A stretch of 64,000 nt of DNA from Caecibacteroides pullorum (GTDB taxonomy: Bacteria > Bacteroidota > Bacteroidia > Bacteroidales > Bacteroidaceae). Made by a program: the position numbers and the translations under genes. Where the stretch lies: NCBI RefSeq assembly GCF_019239235.1, contig NZ_JAAZTS010000015.1:1-64000 (forward strand). Reading direction: 5' to 3'. This document shows, piece by piece, positions 1-11,226 of this stretch; within the stretch, counting starts at the first letter, position 1, and each line of letters opens with the position of its first letter. A model generated the notes under the pieces. It saw only the letters and a list, made by a program, of their open reading frames with translations. It did no database searches and was not told the DNA's origin.

Positions 1-38
1 ATCTTTAGGCTTAAAGATACAAAATCTTTAGGTAATAA

Positions 39-70
39 CAAAGCCCCAGCTTGTGAAAGTCGGGGCTTTG
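39..70. terminator. Hairpin, probable terminator
   Basis: A 9-bp perfect stem (39-47 with 62-70) extends inward by a few more pairs. The minus-strand side is moderately T-rich, so it may end the minus-strand GH97 transcript, or a plus-strand gene that lies off the left edge. Confidence 0.6.
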
Positions 71-81
71 TGCTAAACAAA

Positions 82-107
82 GAAGGTGTGCTTTTTGACA
101 CACCTTC
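82..107. terminator. Hairpin downstream of the GH97 gene
   Basis: A 9-bp perfect stem, GAAGGTGTG with CACACCTTC, has an 8-nt loop and lies 40 bp past the GH97 stop codon. With the hairpin at 39-70 it forms a double stem-loop at the 3' end of that gene. No clear T tract follows it on either strand. Confidence 0.5.
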
Positions 108-146
108 ATCCAACCAATACCTATTGACCTATCTTTTTACCCCTTC

Positions 147-2423
<2,277 letters not shown>

Positions 2424-2559
2424 TTACTTAACACTACCAACAGTAAATAAACCAAATCAGCCAGTATATTCTTCCTGCTTTTTTATATACAAGTACTGTT
2501 TTTTAGAGTATTTAAGACAAATACCTCCAATGAGTAGTGCATATTTAACAGAAAGTCGC

Positions 2560-2567
2560 TACTTTTG
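2560..2567 (+). promoter_or_regulatory. Bacteroidetes -7 box for nagA
   Basis: TACTTTTG, fitting TAnnTTTG, lies 61 bp upstream of the nagA ATG. The -33 element is not obvious. Confidence 0.45.
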
Positions 2568-2628
2568 TAACTGGAAAATAAAATCCAATGAAAACAATTA
2601 AGAAACAATAATCTAACCCCTAAATCCT

Positions 2629-3792
2629 ATGCTGACTCAACTCATCAATGCCCGCATCCTTACTCCACAAGGGTGGTTGAAAGATGGTTCCGTTCTGATA
2701 AGAGACGGAAAAATATTGGAAGTAACCAACTGTGACTTGGCCGTTATCGGTGCTACACTCATCGATGTCAAAGGCATGTATGTACTGCCCGGTGGTATCG
2801 AAATTCATGCCCACGGTGGTGGTGGACGTGATTTTATGGAATGTACCGAAGACGCTTTCCGCCAAGCAGTACAGACGCATATGAAATATGGTACAACCAG
2901 CATATTCCCGACAATGTCATCGTCTACAGTTCCCATGATAGAACAGGCAGCCGAAACCTGTACGAAACTGATGGCAGAACCCGACAGCCCTATTTTAGGT
3001 CTCCATCTTGAAGGACATTACTTCAATATGGCAATGGCTGGCGGACAAATACCCGAGAATATCAAAAACCCAGATCCCAACGAATATATTCCTCTGGTAG
3101 AACGCTGGTCATGTATCAAACGTTGGGATGCAGCTCCTGAACTTCCAGGTGCTATCCAATTCGGCAAATACATCTCCGGCAAAGGTATTTTGGCAGCCGT
3201 AGGCCATACACAAGCTGAATTCGAAGATATTCAAGCTGCACATGAGGCAGGATATACCCATGCAACACACTTCTATAATGCCATGCCTGGCTTCCATAAA
3301 CGCCGCGAATATAAATATGAAGGTACTGTAGAAAGCATCTATCTGCTGGACGACATGACAGTAGAAGTCGTTGCCGATGGTATTCATGTACCGCCAACAA
3401 TCTTGCGATTGGTATATAGAATAAAAGGTGTAGAACGTACTTGCCTGATCACAGACGCCTTGGCTTGTGCCGCCAGTGACAGCAAAGAAGCTTTCGATCC
3501 ACGCGTCATCATCGAAGACGGTGTCTGCAAGTTAGCCGACCGTTCAGCTTTGGCAGGAAGTATAGCCACAATGGACCGACTGATCAGAACCGTCGTACAG
3601 AAAGCCGATATTCCATTGGCCGATGCTGTCCGTATGGTATCTGAAACTCCTGCAAAAATCATGGGTGTATACGATCGCAAGGGATCATTGCAACGAGGAA
3701 AAGACGCAGACATTATCGTCATGGATGACAACCTGAACGTACGCGCCGTATGGGCAATGGGAAAACTTGTACCGGATACATATACCATATAA
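2629..3792 (+). CDS. nagA: N-acetylglucosamine-6-phosphate deacetylase
   Basis: NagA removes the acetyl group from GlcNAc-6-phosphate in the cytoplasm, giving GlcN-6-phosphate and acetate. The 387-residue protein has the amidohydrolase layout: an N-terminal small beta domain, the metal-site HAHGGGG, the LHLEGHYFN glutamate, the VGHTQA and THFYNAM histidines, VADGIHV, and the LITDALA aspartate. Length is normal. The two histidines of HAH favour the dinuclear (Bacillus-like) metal site rather than the E. coli type. The gene is followed after 40 bp by the NagB-like/PIG-L gene in the same direction, so the two are probably co-transcribed for amino-sugar use. Confidence 0.95.
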   Translation: MLTQLINARILTPQGWLKDGSVLIRDGKILEVTNCDLAVIGATLIDVKGMYVLPGGIEIHAHGGGGRDFMECTEDAFRQAVQTHMKYGTTSIFPTMSSSTVPMIEQAAETCTKLMAEPDSPILGLHLEGHYFNMAMAGGQIPENIKNPDPNEYIPLVERWSCIKRWDAAPELPGAIQFGKYISGKGILAAVGHTQAEFEDIQAAHEAGYTHATHFYNAMPGFHKRREYKYEGTVESIYLLDDMTVEVVADGIHVPPTILRLVYRIKGVERTCLITDALACAASDSKEAFDPRVIIEDGVCKLADRSALAGSIATMDRLIRTVVQKADIPLADAVRMVSETPAKIMGVYDRKGSLQRGKDADIIVMDDNLNVRAVWAMGKLVPDTYTI

Positions 3793-3832
3793 TATCCCCA
3801 CTGCAATCCAATTACTTTAATACAATCAATTT

Positions 3833-5824
3833 ATGAAGACAAATCTTAGCTCGCAAATCACCTTGAACAGAGTATCGACGAGGTACTACCGTCCGGAAAA
3901 TGCCTTTGAACGCTCTGTTCTGACTCGGTTGGAAAAGATTCCTACTGACATCTACGAAACAGTGGATGAAGGCGTCGACCAAATAGCCCGCGACATCGCC
4001 CAAGTGATACGTGATAAGCAAAAAGCTGGACGTTTCTGTGTACTGGCTTTAGCTGGAGGTAACTCTCCACGCAATGTATACGCAGCTTTAGTGCGTATGC
4101 ACAAAGAAGAAGGGCTGAGTTTCCGCAACGTTATTGTATTCAACCTCTACGAATACTATCCACTTGCACCCGATGCAATCAACAGCAATCTCAATGCATT
4201 AAAAGAAATGCTGCTCGATCATGTAGATATTGACAAACAGAACATTTTCAGCCCTGATGGTTCAATAGCCAAAGATACTATTTTCGAATACTGCCGCCTT
4301 TACGAGCAACGTATCGAAAGTTTCGGAGGCTTGGATATTGCCTTACTGGGTATTGGACGTGTAGGTAACATTGGATTCAACGAACCAGGCTCCCGCCTGA
4401 ACTCTACCACACGATTAATTCTGCTTGACAATGCATCACGTAACGATGCAGCCAAGATGTTTGGCAATATAGACAGTACTCCTGTAAGTTCTATTACAAT
4501 GGGGGTATCTACTATATTAGCAGCCAAGAAAGTCTACCTCATTGCCTGGGGTGAAGAAAAGGCCAAGATGGTGAAAGAATGCGTAGAAGGCCCTATTACG
4601 GATACAATTCCGGCCTCTTACCTGCAAACTCACAACAATGCCCATATTGTAACAGACTTATCAGCTGCTTCGAACCTGACACGTATCCAACGTCCTTGGC
4701 TGGTAACCTCCTGCGAATGGAACGACAAGCTCATCCGCAGTGCCATCGTATGGTTGTGCCAGCTGACAGGTAAACCTATCCTGAAACTGACAAACAAGGA
4801 CTACAATGAAAATGGCTTAAGCGAATTGTTGGCCCTTTATGGTTCAGCCTATAATGTGAATATAAAAATATTCAATGACCTGCAACATACCATCACAGGA
4901 TGGCCAGGCGGAAAGCCGAACGCAGACGATACCTATCGCCCCGAACGTGCCCTTCCCTACCCCAAGCGTGTCATTATCTTCTCACCCCATCCTGACGACG
5001 ATGTTATCTCTATGGGTGGCACGTTGCGCCGTCTGGTAGAACAAGGACACGACGTTCATGTAGCCTACGAAACAAGCGGTAATATTGCTGTTGGTGACGA
5101 AGAAGTGATCCGTTTCTTGCATTTTATCAATGGTTTCAATCAACTATTTAATGACAGTGCAGATCAGGTCATCAATGAAAAATATGCAGAAATTCGCAAA
5201 TTCCTTCGCGAAAAGAAAGATGGTGACATGGATACACGCGATATTCTCACCATTAAAGGACTTATCCGCCGCGGCGAAGCACGTACAGCTTGTACGTACA
5301 ACAATATTCCGTTGGATCACTGTCATTTCCTTGACCTGCCTTTCTATGAAACAGGCAAGATTCAAAAAAATCCAATTAGCGAAGCTGATATTGAAATAGT
5401 CCGCAATCTGTTGCGCGAAGTAAAACCTCACCAGGTCTTTGTGGCTGGCGATTTAGCAGACCCCCATGGCACACATCGTGTTTGCACAGACGCTGTATTC
5501 GCTGCTATCGACTTGGAAAAGGAAGAAGGTGCTGAATGGTTAAAAGATTGCCGCATATGGATGTATCGTGGTGCTTGGGCAGAATGGGAAATTGAAAACA
5601 TCGAAATGGCTGTTCCTATCAGTCCAGAAGAACTACGTGCCAAACGCAATTCTATCCTGAAACACCAAAGCCAGATGGAAAGCGCTCCATTCCTCGGCAA
5701 TGACGAACGCCTCTTCTGGCAACGAAGCGAGGATCGCAATCGCGGTACCGCTAATTTGTATAACAGTCTGGGACTTGCCAGCTATGAAGCTATGGAAGCT
5801 TTCGTAGAATACATTCCACTATAA
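3833..5824 (+). CDS. NagB-like domain fused to a PIG-L/LmbE deacetylase-like domain
   Basis: A 663-residue two-domain protein of a type usually annotated glucosamine-6-phosphate deaminase in Bacteroidetes. Residues about 20-290 resemble NagB. However, three E. coli catalytic positions are changed: Asp72 aligns with Y106 (NLYEY), Asp141 with V177 and His143 with N179 in GIGRVGNIGFNEP. Glu148 is kept as E184. From about residue 375 a PIG-L/LmbE domain follows and looks intact: HPDDD at 386-390 and HGTH at 545-548, the expected zinc ligands. Classical deaminase activity is therefore doubtful. A deacetylase acting on an amino-sugar derivative, with the NagB-like part as sensor or binding module, is an inference. 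It sits 40 bp after nagA. Confidence 0.85.
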   Translation: MKTNLSSQITLNRVSTRYYRPENAFERSVLTRLEKIPTDIYETVDEGVDQIARDIAQVIRDKQKAGRFCVLALAGGNSPRNVYAALVRMHKEEGLSFRNVIVFNLYEYYPLAPDAINSNLNALKEMLLDHVDIDKQNIFSPDGSIAKDTIFEYCRLYEQRIESFGGLDIALLGIGRVGNIGFNEPGSRLNSTTRLILLDNASRNDAAKMFGNIDSTPVSSITMGVSTILAAKKVYLIAWGEEKAKMVKECVEGPITDTIPASYLQTHNNAHIVTDLSAASNLTRIQRPWLVTSCEWNDKLIRSAIVWLCQLTGKPILKLTNKDYNENGLSELLALYGSAYNVNIKIFNDLQHTITGWPGGKPNADDTYRPERALPYPKRVIIFSPHPDDDVISMGGTLRRLVEQGHDVHVAYETSGNIAVGDEEVIRFLHFINGFNQLFNDSADQVINEKYAEIRKFLREKKDGDMDTRDILTIKGLIRRGEARTACTYNNIPLDHCHFLDLPFYETGKIQKNPISEADIEIVRNLLREVKPHQVFVAGDLADPHGTHRVCTDAVFAAIDLEKEEGAEWLKDCRIWMYRGAWAEWEIENIEMAVPISPEELRAKRNSILKHQSQMESAPFLGNDERLFWQRSEDRNRGTANLYNSLGLASYEAMEAFVEYIPL

Positions 5825-5845
5825 AAACAAGTAGAATAAAAATAA

Positions 5846-5897
5846 AAACAGGAGAATGAGAAAAGAGATTTATACTCTTGCTTTCATTCTCCTGTTT
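5846..5897. terminator. Bidirectional terminator
   Basis: A 14-bp perfect stem (5846-5859 with 5884-5897, core CAGGAGAATGA) lies between two convergent genes, the NagB-like gene and the AraC-family gene. The A/T-rich flanks suit termination from both sides. Confidence 0.8.
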
Positions 5898-5926
5898 GCT
5901 ATTGTCAACCAATATTTCTATACTTA

Positions 5927-6811
5927 TTATCCCTTTTTTGACCTCCTGTATTCTTTGGGAGACATACCCATAATTTTACTGAAAAGACGCGAAAAATAAA
6001 ACATATCCCCAATGCCAACCTTATAGCAAATCTGATTAATCTTCATATCTGTCGTATCCAACAAAGAACAAGCATACTGTATTTTCAACAGATTGGAATA
6101 GGCCGACGGACTATGTCCTGTCTTCTGCCTGAACATAGCTGAAAAATACGAAGGTGAATAACCTGTAAGCGCAGCAAGATCTTGTAAAGACACATGCTTT
6201 TCCATATTCTCTTTCATATAATGAATAGCACGCTCTACCGTATCCGATTCAGTTGTTCGATTACTGGCATTCCGATATTGCTGAACACAACGCAACGAAC
6301 CCAGGAAATAATGGAAAAGAGAAGAAACATATAACAGGTTTTCACTGCTATATCCCGATTTTAATATCATAAACATTTCCTCAAACAATCCGATACGATC
6401 ACTGATACGCGAGCTGTCACTCGGACAAAGATCCATAGGATAGACAATATCCTTGGCATAATAAGGAGCCATCTCACCTTTAAAATGTATCCAATAAATT
6501 GTCCATGGAGTTGTTTCACTGGTTCCGTATGCATGTGGAACTCCAGCAGGAAGAATGAAATATTGATTAGCCGTAACTGTATAAGTATGTTCTCCCACAC
6601 GGTACCAACCATCACCATCTATACAATATATAAATACAAATTGATTAATAGGAACCTTTCGCTCCCTGCGATGATGCAAAGCCTTCGGAAAATAGCCGAT
6701 ATCCGTTATATGCAACCTAGACAACAAAGGGTCTGCCTCCATCGCATCTACTATCAATTTGGGAAGTACCAATATCTGCTCCCCCTGAAATCCATCTTTC
6801 AGCTCTATCAT
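5927..6811 (-). CDS. AraC-family transcriptional regulator
   Basis: A predicted 294-residue activator with an N-terminal sugar-sensing cupin-like half (ILPAGVPHAYG) and two C-terminal AraC helix-turn-helix motifs (LQDLAALTGYSPSYFSAMFR and INQICYKVGIGDMFYFSRLF, then GMSPKEYRR). The frame opens at 6868, but the start at 6811 (MIELKDGFQGE) is preferred because sensor-domain relatives usually begin this way. It is divergent from the sugar porter - GH2 - GH35 run, whose promoter region it shares, so those genes are the likely targets. The inducer is unknown. Confidence 0.88.
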   Translation of the reverse strand: MIELKDGFQGEQILVLPKLIVDAMEADPLLSRLHITDIGYFPKALHHRRERKVPINQFVFIYCIDGDGWYRVGEHTYTVTANQYFILPAGVPHAYGTSETTPWTIYWIHFKGEMAPYYAKDIVYPMDLCPSDSSRISDRIGLFEEMFMILKSGYSSENLLYVSSLFHYFLGSLRCVQQYRNASNRTTESDTVERAIHYMKENMEKHVSLQDLAALTGYSPSYFSAMFRQKTGHSPSAYSNLLKIQYACSLLDTTDMKINQICYKVGIGDMFYFSRLFSKIMGMSPKEYRRSKKG

Positions 6812-6933
6812 ATACCATCTGTTCAAAATCCCAGCAACAAACATACACAATGAAAATGGGAAATTCAAGCAAAAAAGTAAGATTGTCCATATAAAGTATA
6901 AAACTTTCTATTTTTCAGTCTGCTGATAGTTAC

Positions 6934-6941
6934 TAATTTTG
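6934..6941 (+). promoter_or_regulatory. -7 box for the sugar porter operon
   Basis: TAATTTTG matches TAnnTTTG and lies 31 bp before the MFS gene. The -33 position is T-rich but not an exact TTTG, as might be expected for an activator-dependent promoter. Confidence 0.5.
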
Positions 6942-6972
6942 CAAACGAAAAACATATTTTCCATCTGATCAC

Positions 6973-8328
6973 ATGAAAACGTACAACAAAGGATTCATCT
7001 ACTTTATCTGCCTTGTATCAGCTATGGGCGGATTGCTATTTGGTTACGACTGGGTTGTAATCGGAGGCGCTAAGATTTTTTACGAACAATTCTTCAACAT
7101 AGTCGACAATCCATCAATGCAGGGACTTGCGATGAGTATAGCCTTGGCAGGATGCCTCATTGGCGCATTAACTTCAGGAATGTTGGCTGACAAACTTGGC
7201 CGAAAGCCTCTGTTACTGCTTTCTGCTCTTATTTTTGTATTAACAGCATATGGAACAGGAGCATTCAGCAATTTCCACTATTTTCTGTTGGCACGTTTCT
7301 GTGGAGGTATCGCTATCGGTATTGCTTCAGGGCTCTCCCCTATGTATATCGCCGAGGTAGCGCCTACCCACATCCGTGGCAAACTGGTTTCACTCAACCA
7401 ACTCACCATTGTCATCGGCATCCTGGCAGCACAAATTGTCAACTGGCTACTGGTCAGTGACGACATAGCTTGGAATATTGAAATGGCTTGGCGCTGGATG
7501 TTTTGGTCAGCAGCATTCCCTGCACTAGCCTTTTTAGTACTTGCCGCATTCATACCTGAAAGTCCACGCTGGCTAGCCATAACAGGGCAACGGGAACGAG
7601 CCGTAGCCACACTGACCCGTATTGGAGGTGCGAACTATGCGCAAAGCGAACTAACAGCCTTACAAACAGATATGCAACATAAGCAAAATCAAGGCGGCCT
7701 GTCTCTGCTTTTCAGCAAACCATATCGCCGGGTTCTTTTGTTAGGCATTATCGTAGCCATGTTCCAGCAATGGTGTGGAACCAATGTCATATTCAACTAC
7801 GCACAAGAAGTTTTCCAGTCGGCTGGCTACGACGTAGACAATACATTTATCAACATCGTTGTTACGGGTATTGCCAACCTGATATTTACCTTTGTAGCCA
7901 TCTATACCGTTGACCGTCTGGGACGCCGTGCATTGATGTTGCTTGGCGCAGGTGGTTTGGCAGGAATTTACCTCATACTCGGCACTTGCTACTATTTCGA
8001 AGTAAGCGGCATTTTCATGGTCATCCTGGTTGTAGCTGCCATTGCCTGCTATGCCATGTCCTTAGGACCTGTCACTTGGGTATTATTATCGGAGATTTTC
8101 CCCAATAAAGTAAGAGGAATAGCTGTAGCTACAGGAACGTTCGCCTTGTGGATTGCCAGCTTTATACTGACCTACACATTCCCTTTCTTGAACAAAGCAT
8201 TGGGAACAGCCGGCACTTTCTGGATATATACAGCCATCTGCGCTGCAGGATTTATATTTTTCTCTTTCCGCTTGCCTGAAACAAAAGGTAAATCGCTGGA
8301 GCAACTGGAAAAAGAAATGGTCGGCTAA
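6973..8328 (+). CDS. MFS sugar/H+ symporter (sugar porter family)
   Basis: An inner-membrane 12-helix transporter of 451 residues, of normal length for the sugar porter family (XylE, GalP and relatives). The signature motifs are all present: GGLLFGYDW in helix 1, GRKP in the first intracellular loop, PESPRWLA before the central loop, DRLGRR in the second half and PETKGKSLEQLEKE at the C terminus. The next gene encodes a secreted GH2 enzyme 71 bp downstream, followed by a GH35 enzyme, so the cargo is probably a monosaccharide released by these, for example galactose. That substrate is an inference. Confidence 0.92.
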   Translation: MKTYNKGFIYFICLVSAMGGLLFGYDWVVIGGAKIFYEQFFNIVDNPSMQGLAMSIALAGCLIGALTSGMLADKLGRKPLLLLSALIFVLTAYGTGAFSNFHYFLLARFCGGIAIGIASGLSPMYIAEVAPTHIRGKLVSLNQLTIVIGILAAQIVNWLLVSDDIAWNIEMAWRWMFWSAAFPALAFLVLAAFIPESPRWLAITGQRERAVATLTRIGGANYAQSELTALQTDMQHKQNQGGLSLLFSKPYRRVLLLGIIVAMFQQWCGTNVIFNYAQEVFQSAGYDVDNTFINIVVTGIANLIFTFVAIYTVDRLGRRALMLLGAGGLAGIYLILGTCYYFEVSGIFMVILVVAAIACYAMSLGPVTWVLLSEIFPNKVRGIAVATGTFALWIASFILTYTFPFLNKALGTAGTFWIYTAICAAGFIFFSFRLPETKGKSLEQLEKEMVG

Positions 8329-8399
8329 TATACTAAAAACAACATAACGGTCTTTACTAGACCCTATAACAATACAAACTATAACACACTCAAACCACC

Positions 8400-11207
8400 A
8401 TGAAAACACACTTTTTTTTATTACAATTACTATGTTTGTCATTCTACTTGTCAGCGCATGCTCAAGTAATGGATCTCTCTGGAACCTGGCGTTTTGCTGT
8501 CGATCGTAACAATGAAGGCATCTCTGCCCAATGGTATCTTCAGACACTAAACGACCAGGTTCAACTTCCAGGTTCAATGATCACCAATGGTAAAGGTGAT
8601 CCTGTCAACCTGGCTACCCCCTGGGTAGGTAGTTTCAATGACCAAACTTTTTTCAAACAGGACCGTTATGCTCGTTATCGCACACCTGACAACTTCAAGA
8701 TACCCTATTGGCTACAACCCGACAACTATTATGCTGGAGTAGCTTGGTATCAGCGTGACATTGAAATCCCCAAGTCGTGGAAAAAGAAGAGTATCCATCT
8801 ATTCTTCGAACGCTGCCATTGGGAAAGTCGTATATGGATCGATGGTAAGGAAGTAGGGATGCAGAATGCGTTAAGCGCTCCTCAACAATACGACCTGACC
8901 AACTACCTCACTCCTGGTAAACATACCCTCTCCGTACGTGTTGACAACGCCGTACGTGACATCGATCCAGGTGAAAACTCTCACTCCATTTCCGACCATA
9001 CACAAGGGAACTGGAACGGCATAGCAGGTTCCATGTATCTGGAAGCCAAAGGTAATTCTTATTACAAGCAACTTCACGTTTTCCCACAAGCTGAAAAAGG
9101 CGATCTAACGATAAAGGCCAATATCTGTAATACGACTTCCAAACGACAAAAGATCGATTTGATTTTCCGTCTGAAAGATACGGAAACCACCAGAAGTTAC
9201 ACCATTCAACCTGGTGACAATAAGCTGGAAATCAATCTTCCCATGCCAAAAGATATCAAAGTTTGGGATGAATTTAATCCAAATCTGTACACACTAACCT
9301 GTACACTCCAAAAAGGGAAAGAACAACTGGACCACCGTGAAATCACTTTTGGCTGTCGTACATGGAGCATTCAAAACGGTCAATTAACCCTCAACGGACA
9401 CCCTGTTTTCCTTCGTGGTACGCTGCATTGTGCTTCTTTTCCTCTGACTGGCTACCCTGCTACCGACAAGGAAGAATGGTTGCGCGAACTCCGCATTTGC
9501 AAACAATATGGTATCAACCACATCCGCTTCCATTCATGGTGCCCACCCGAAGCTGCCTTCCAAGCTGCTGACGAACTAGGAATATATTACATGATTGAAT
9601 GTTCTTCATGGGCCAACCAGTCATCAGCTATCGGTGACGGGAAACCTATCGATGATTTCATCCGTCAGGAGGCTGAACGCATCGTCAATGCCTATGGCAA
9701 TCATCCTTCTTTCTGCATGATGGCCTACGGTAACGAACCTACCGGCAAGCATTCCAATGATTACCTGGCCCAATTTGTCAGCTACTGGAAAGAAAACGAT
9801 TCACGTCGCCTTTATACTTCAGCCGCAGGCTGGCCCAACCTGCCTGTCAATGATTTCCTAAGTGATTCCAATCCACGTATACAGCAATGGGGAGCCGGAG
9901 TCACCAGCATCATCAATGCCCAGCCACCTTCCACTACTTATGACTGGAGCGGCTATACAAACAAATTCCATCAACCATTCGTCAGCCACGAAATAGGTCA
10001 ATGGTGTGCATATCCCAACTTCCACGAAATGCAAAAATACACAGGTGTCTACAAGGCGCGTAACTTCGAAATATTCCAAGAAAGGCTCAAAGAAAACGGC
10101 CTCATCCAACTGGCCGACAGCTTCCTCCTGGCATCAGGCAAGCTACAGACACTCTGTTATAAAGCAGACATCGAAGCCGCATTGCGAACTCCAGGCTTTG
10201 GAGGTTTTCAGTTACTTGGATTGAACGACTTCCCTGGACAAGGTACAGCACTCGTTGGTAGCCTTGATGTCTTTTGGGAAGAAAAAGGTTATGTCACCGC
10301 TAAGGAATACAGCCGTTTCTGCAACAGCCTTGTGCCACTAGCACGCATACCCAAGTTAGTACTCGAAAATGATGAAAACTTCGATGCAACTATTGAAGTA
10401 GCCAATTTCTACCGCCCACTACAACACCCGCAAGCAATATGGACCATTCGCAATGTTTCTGGCAAGACACTTGCTCAAGGTTCTTTCAATATTGAACAGT
10501 TGGATTTGGGTAATTGCCAACCTTTAGGCCATATCACCTTTGACTTGGCTTCCATTCACAAAGCCTGCCAACTGAAATTGGAGGTCACTGTTGACGGACG
10601 CAGTAATGACTGGGATTTTTGGGTCTACCCATCCCAAAAACAAGTATGGGATGATTCCCTGCTCCTAACCGATACTTTGGATCAAAAGACACTGGAATGT
10701 CTCCAAAACGGCGGAAAAGTATTGCTTTCACTGAAGAAAGGAAGCCTTAGCAAAGAAATGGGGGGTGATGTAGCTGTCGGATTCTCCAGCATCTTTTGGA
10801 ATACGGCATGGACCAACGGACAAGCTCCCCATACGTTAGGTATCTTATGCAACCCGTCACATCCTGCTCTCAAATATTTTCCTACCGAATATTATAGCAA
10901 TTACCAATGGTGGGATGCTATGAGCCATTCGGGCGCCATCTACCTAAGCAAACTGTCGAAAGACATCCATCCGCTGGTACGTGTCATTGACGACTGGGTG
11001 ACCAACCGTTCGCTAGGTCTGCTTTTCGAAGTAAAAGTGGGCAACGGCAAACTACTCGTATCGGGTATTGATTTCCATCAAAACATGGACAAGCGCCCCG
11101 CCGCACGCCAATTGCTCTACAGTCTGAAACAATACATGCTGAGCGAGGATTTCCAACCCTCAGTATCTTTGCAACCAGCATCCATTCATCAACTAACCCA
11201 ACGATAA
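8400..11207 (+). CDS. GH2 family glycosidase, secreted
   Basis: A 935-residue enzyme with a signal peptide ending in SAHAQ, an N-terminal jelly-roll sugar-binding domain (LSGTWRF; WYQRDIEIP), an immunoglobulin-like domain and a TIM barrel. The acid/base glutamate is probably E446 in AYGNEPTG. The nucleophile is probably E531 in VSHEIGQWC. The C-terminal 300 residues are beta-rich accessory sequence. GH2 covers beta-galactosidase, beta-glucuronidase and beta-mannosidase activities, and the sequence alone does not decide between them. The GH35 gene 19 bp downstream supports a beta-galactoside substrate. Confidence 0.88.
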   Translation: MKTHFFLLQLLCLSFYLSAHAQVMDLSGTWRFAVDRNNEGISAQWYLQTLNDQVQLPGSMITNGKGDPVNLATPWVGSFNDQTFFKQDRYARYRTPDNFKIPYWLQPDNYYAGVAWYQRDIEIPKSWKKKSIHLFFERCHWESRIWIDGKEVGMQNALSAPQQYDLTNYLTPGKHTLSVRVDNAVRDIDPGENSHSISDHTQGNWNGIAGSMYLEAKGNSYYKQLHVFPQAEKGDLTIKANICNTTSKRQKIDLIFRLKDTETTRSYTIQPGDNKLEINLPMPKDIKVWDEFNPNLYTLTCTLQKGKEQLDHREITFGCRTWSIQNGQLTLNGHPVFLRGTLHCASFPLTGYPATDKEEWLRELRICKQYGINHIRFHSWCPPEAAFQAADELGIYYMIECSSWANQSSAIGDGKPIDDFIRQEAERIVNAYGNHPSFCMMAYGNEPTGKHSNDYLAQFVSYWKENDSRRLYTSAAGWPNLPVNDFLSDSNPRIQQWGAGVTSIINAQPPSTTYDWSGYTNKFHQPFVSHEIGQWCAYPNFHEMQKYTGVYKARNFEIFQERLKENGLIQLADSFLLASGKLQTLCYKADIEAALRTPGFGGFQLLGLNDFPGQGTALVGSLDVFWEEKGYVTAKEYSRFCNSLVPLARIPKLVLENDENFDATIEVANFYRPLQHPQAIWTIRNVSGKTLAQGSFNIEQLDLGNCQPLGHITFDLASIHKACQLKLEVTVDGRSNDWDFWVYPSQKQVWDDSLLLTDTLDQKTLECLQNGGKVLLSLKKGSLSKEMGGDVAVGFSSIFWNTAWTNGQAPHTLGILCNPSHPALKYFPTEYYSNYQWWDAMSHSGAIYLSKLSKDIHPLVRVIDDWVTNRSLGLLFEVKVGNGKLLVSGIDFHQNMDKRPAARQLLYSLKQYMLSEDFQPSVSLQPASIHQLTQR

Positions 11208-11226
11208 AAGACAAAGCTCCATTCAT

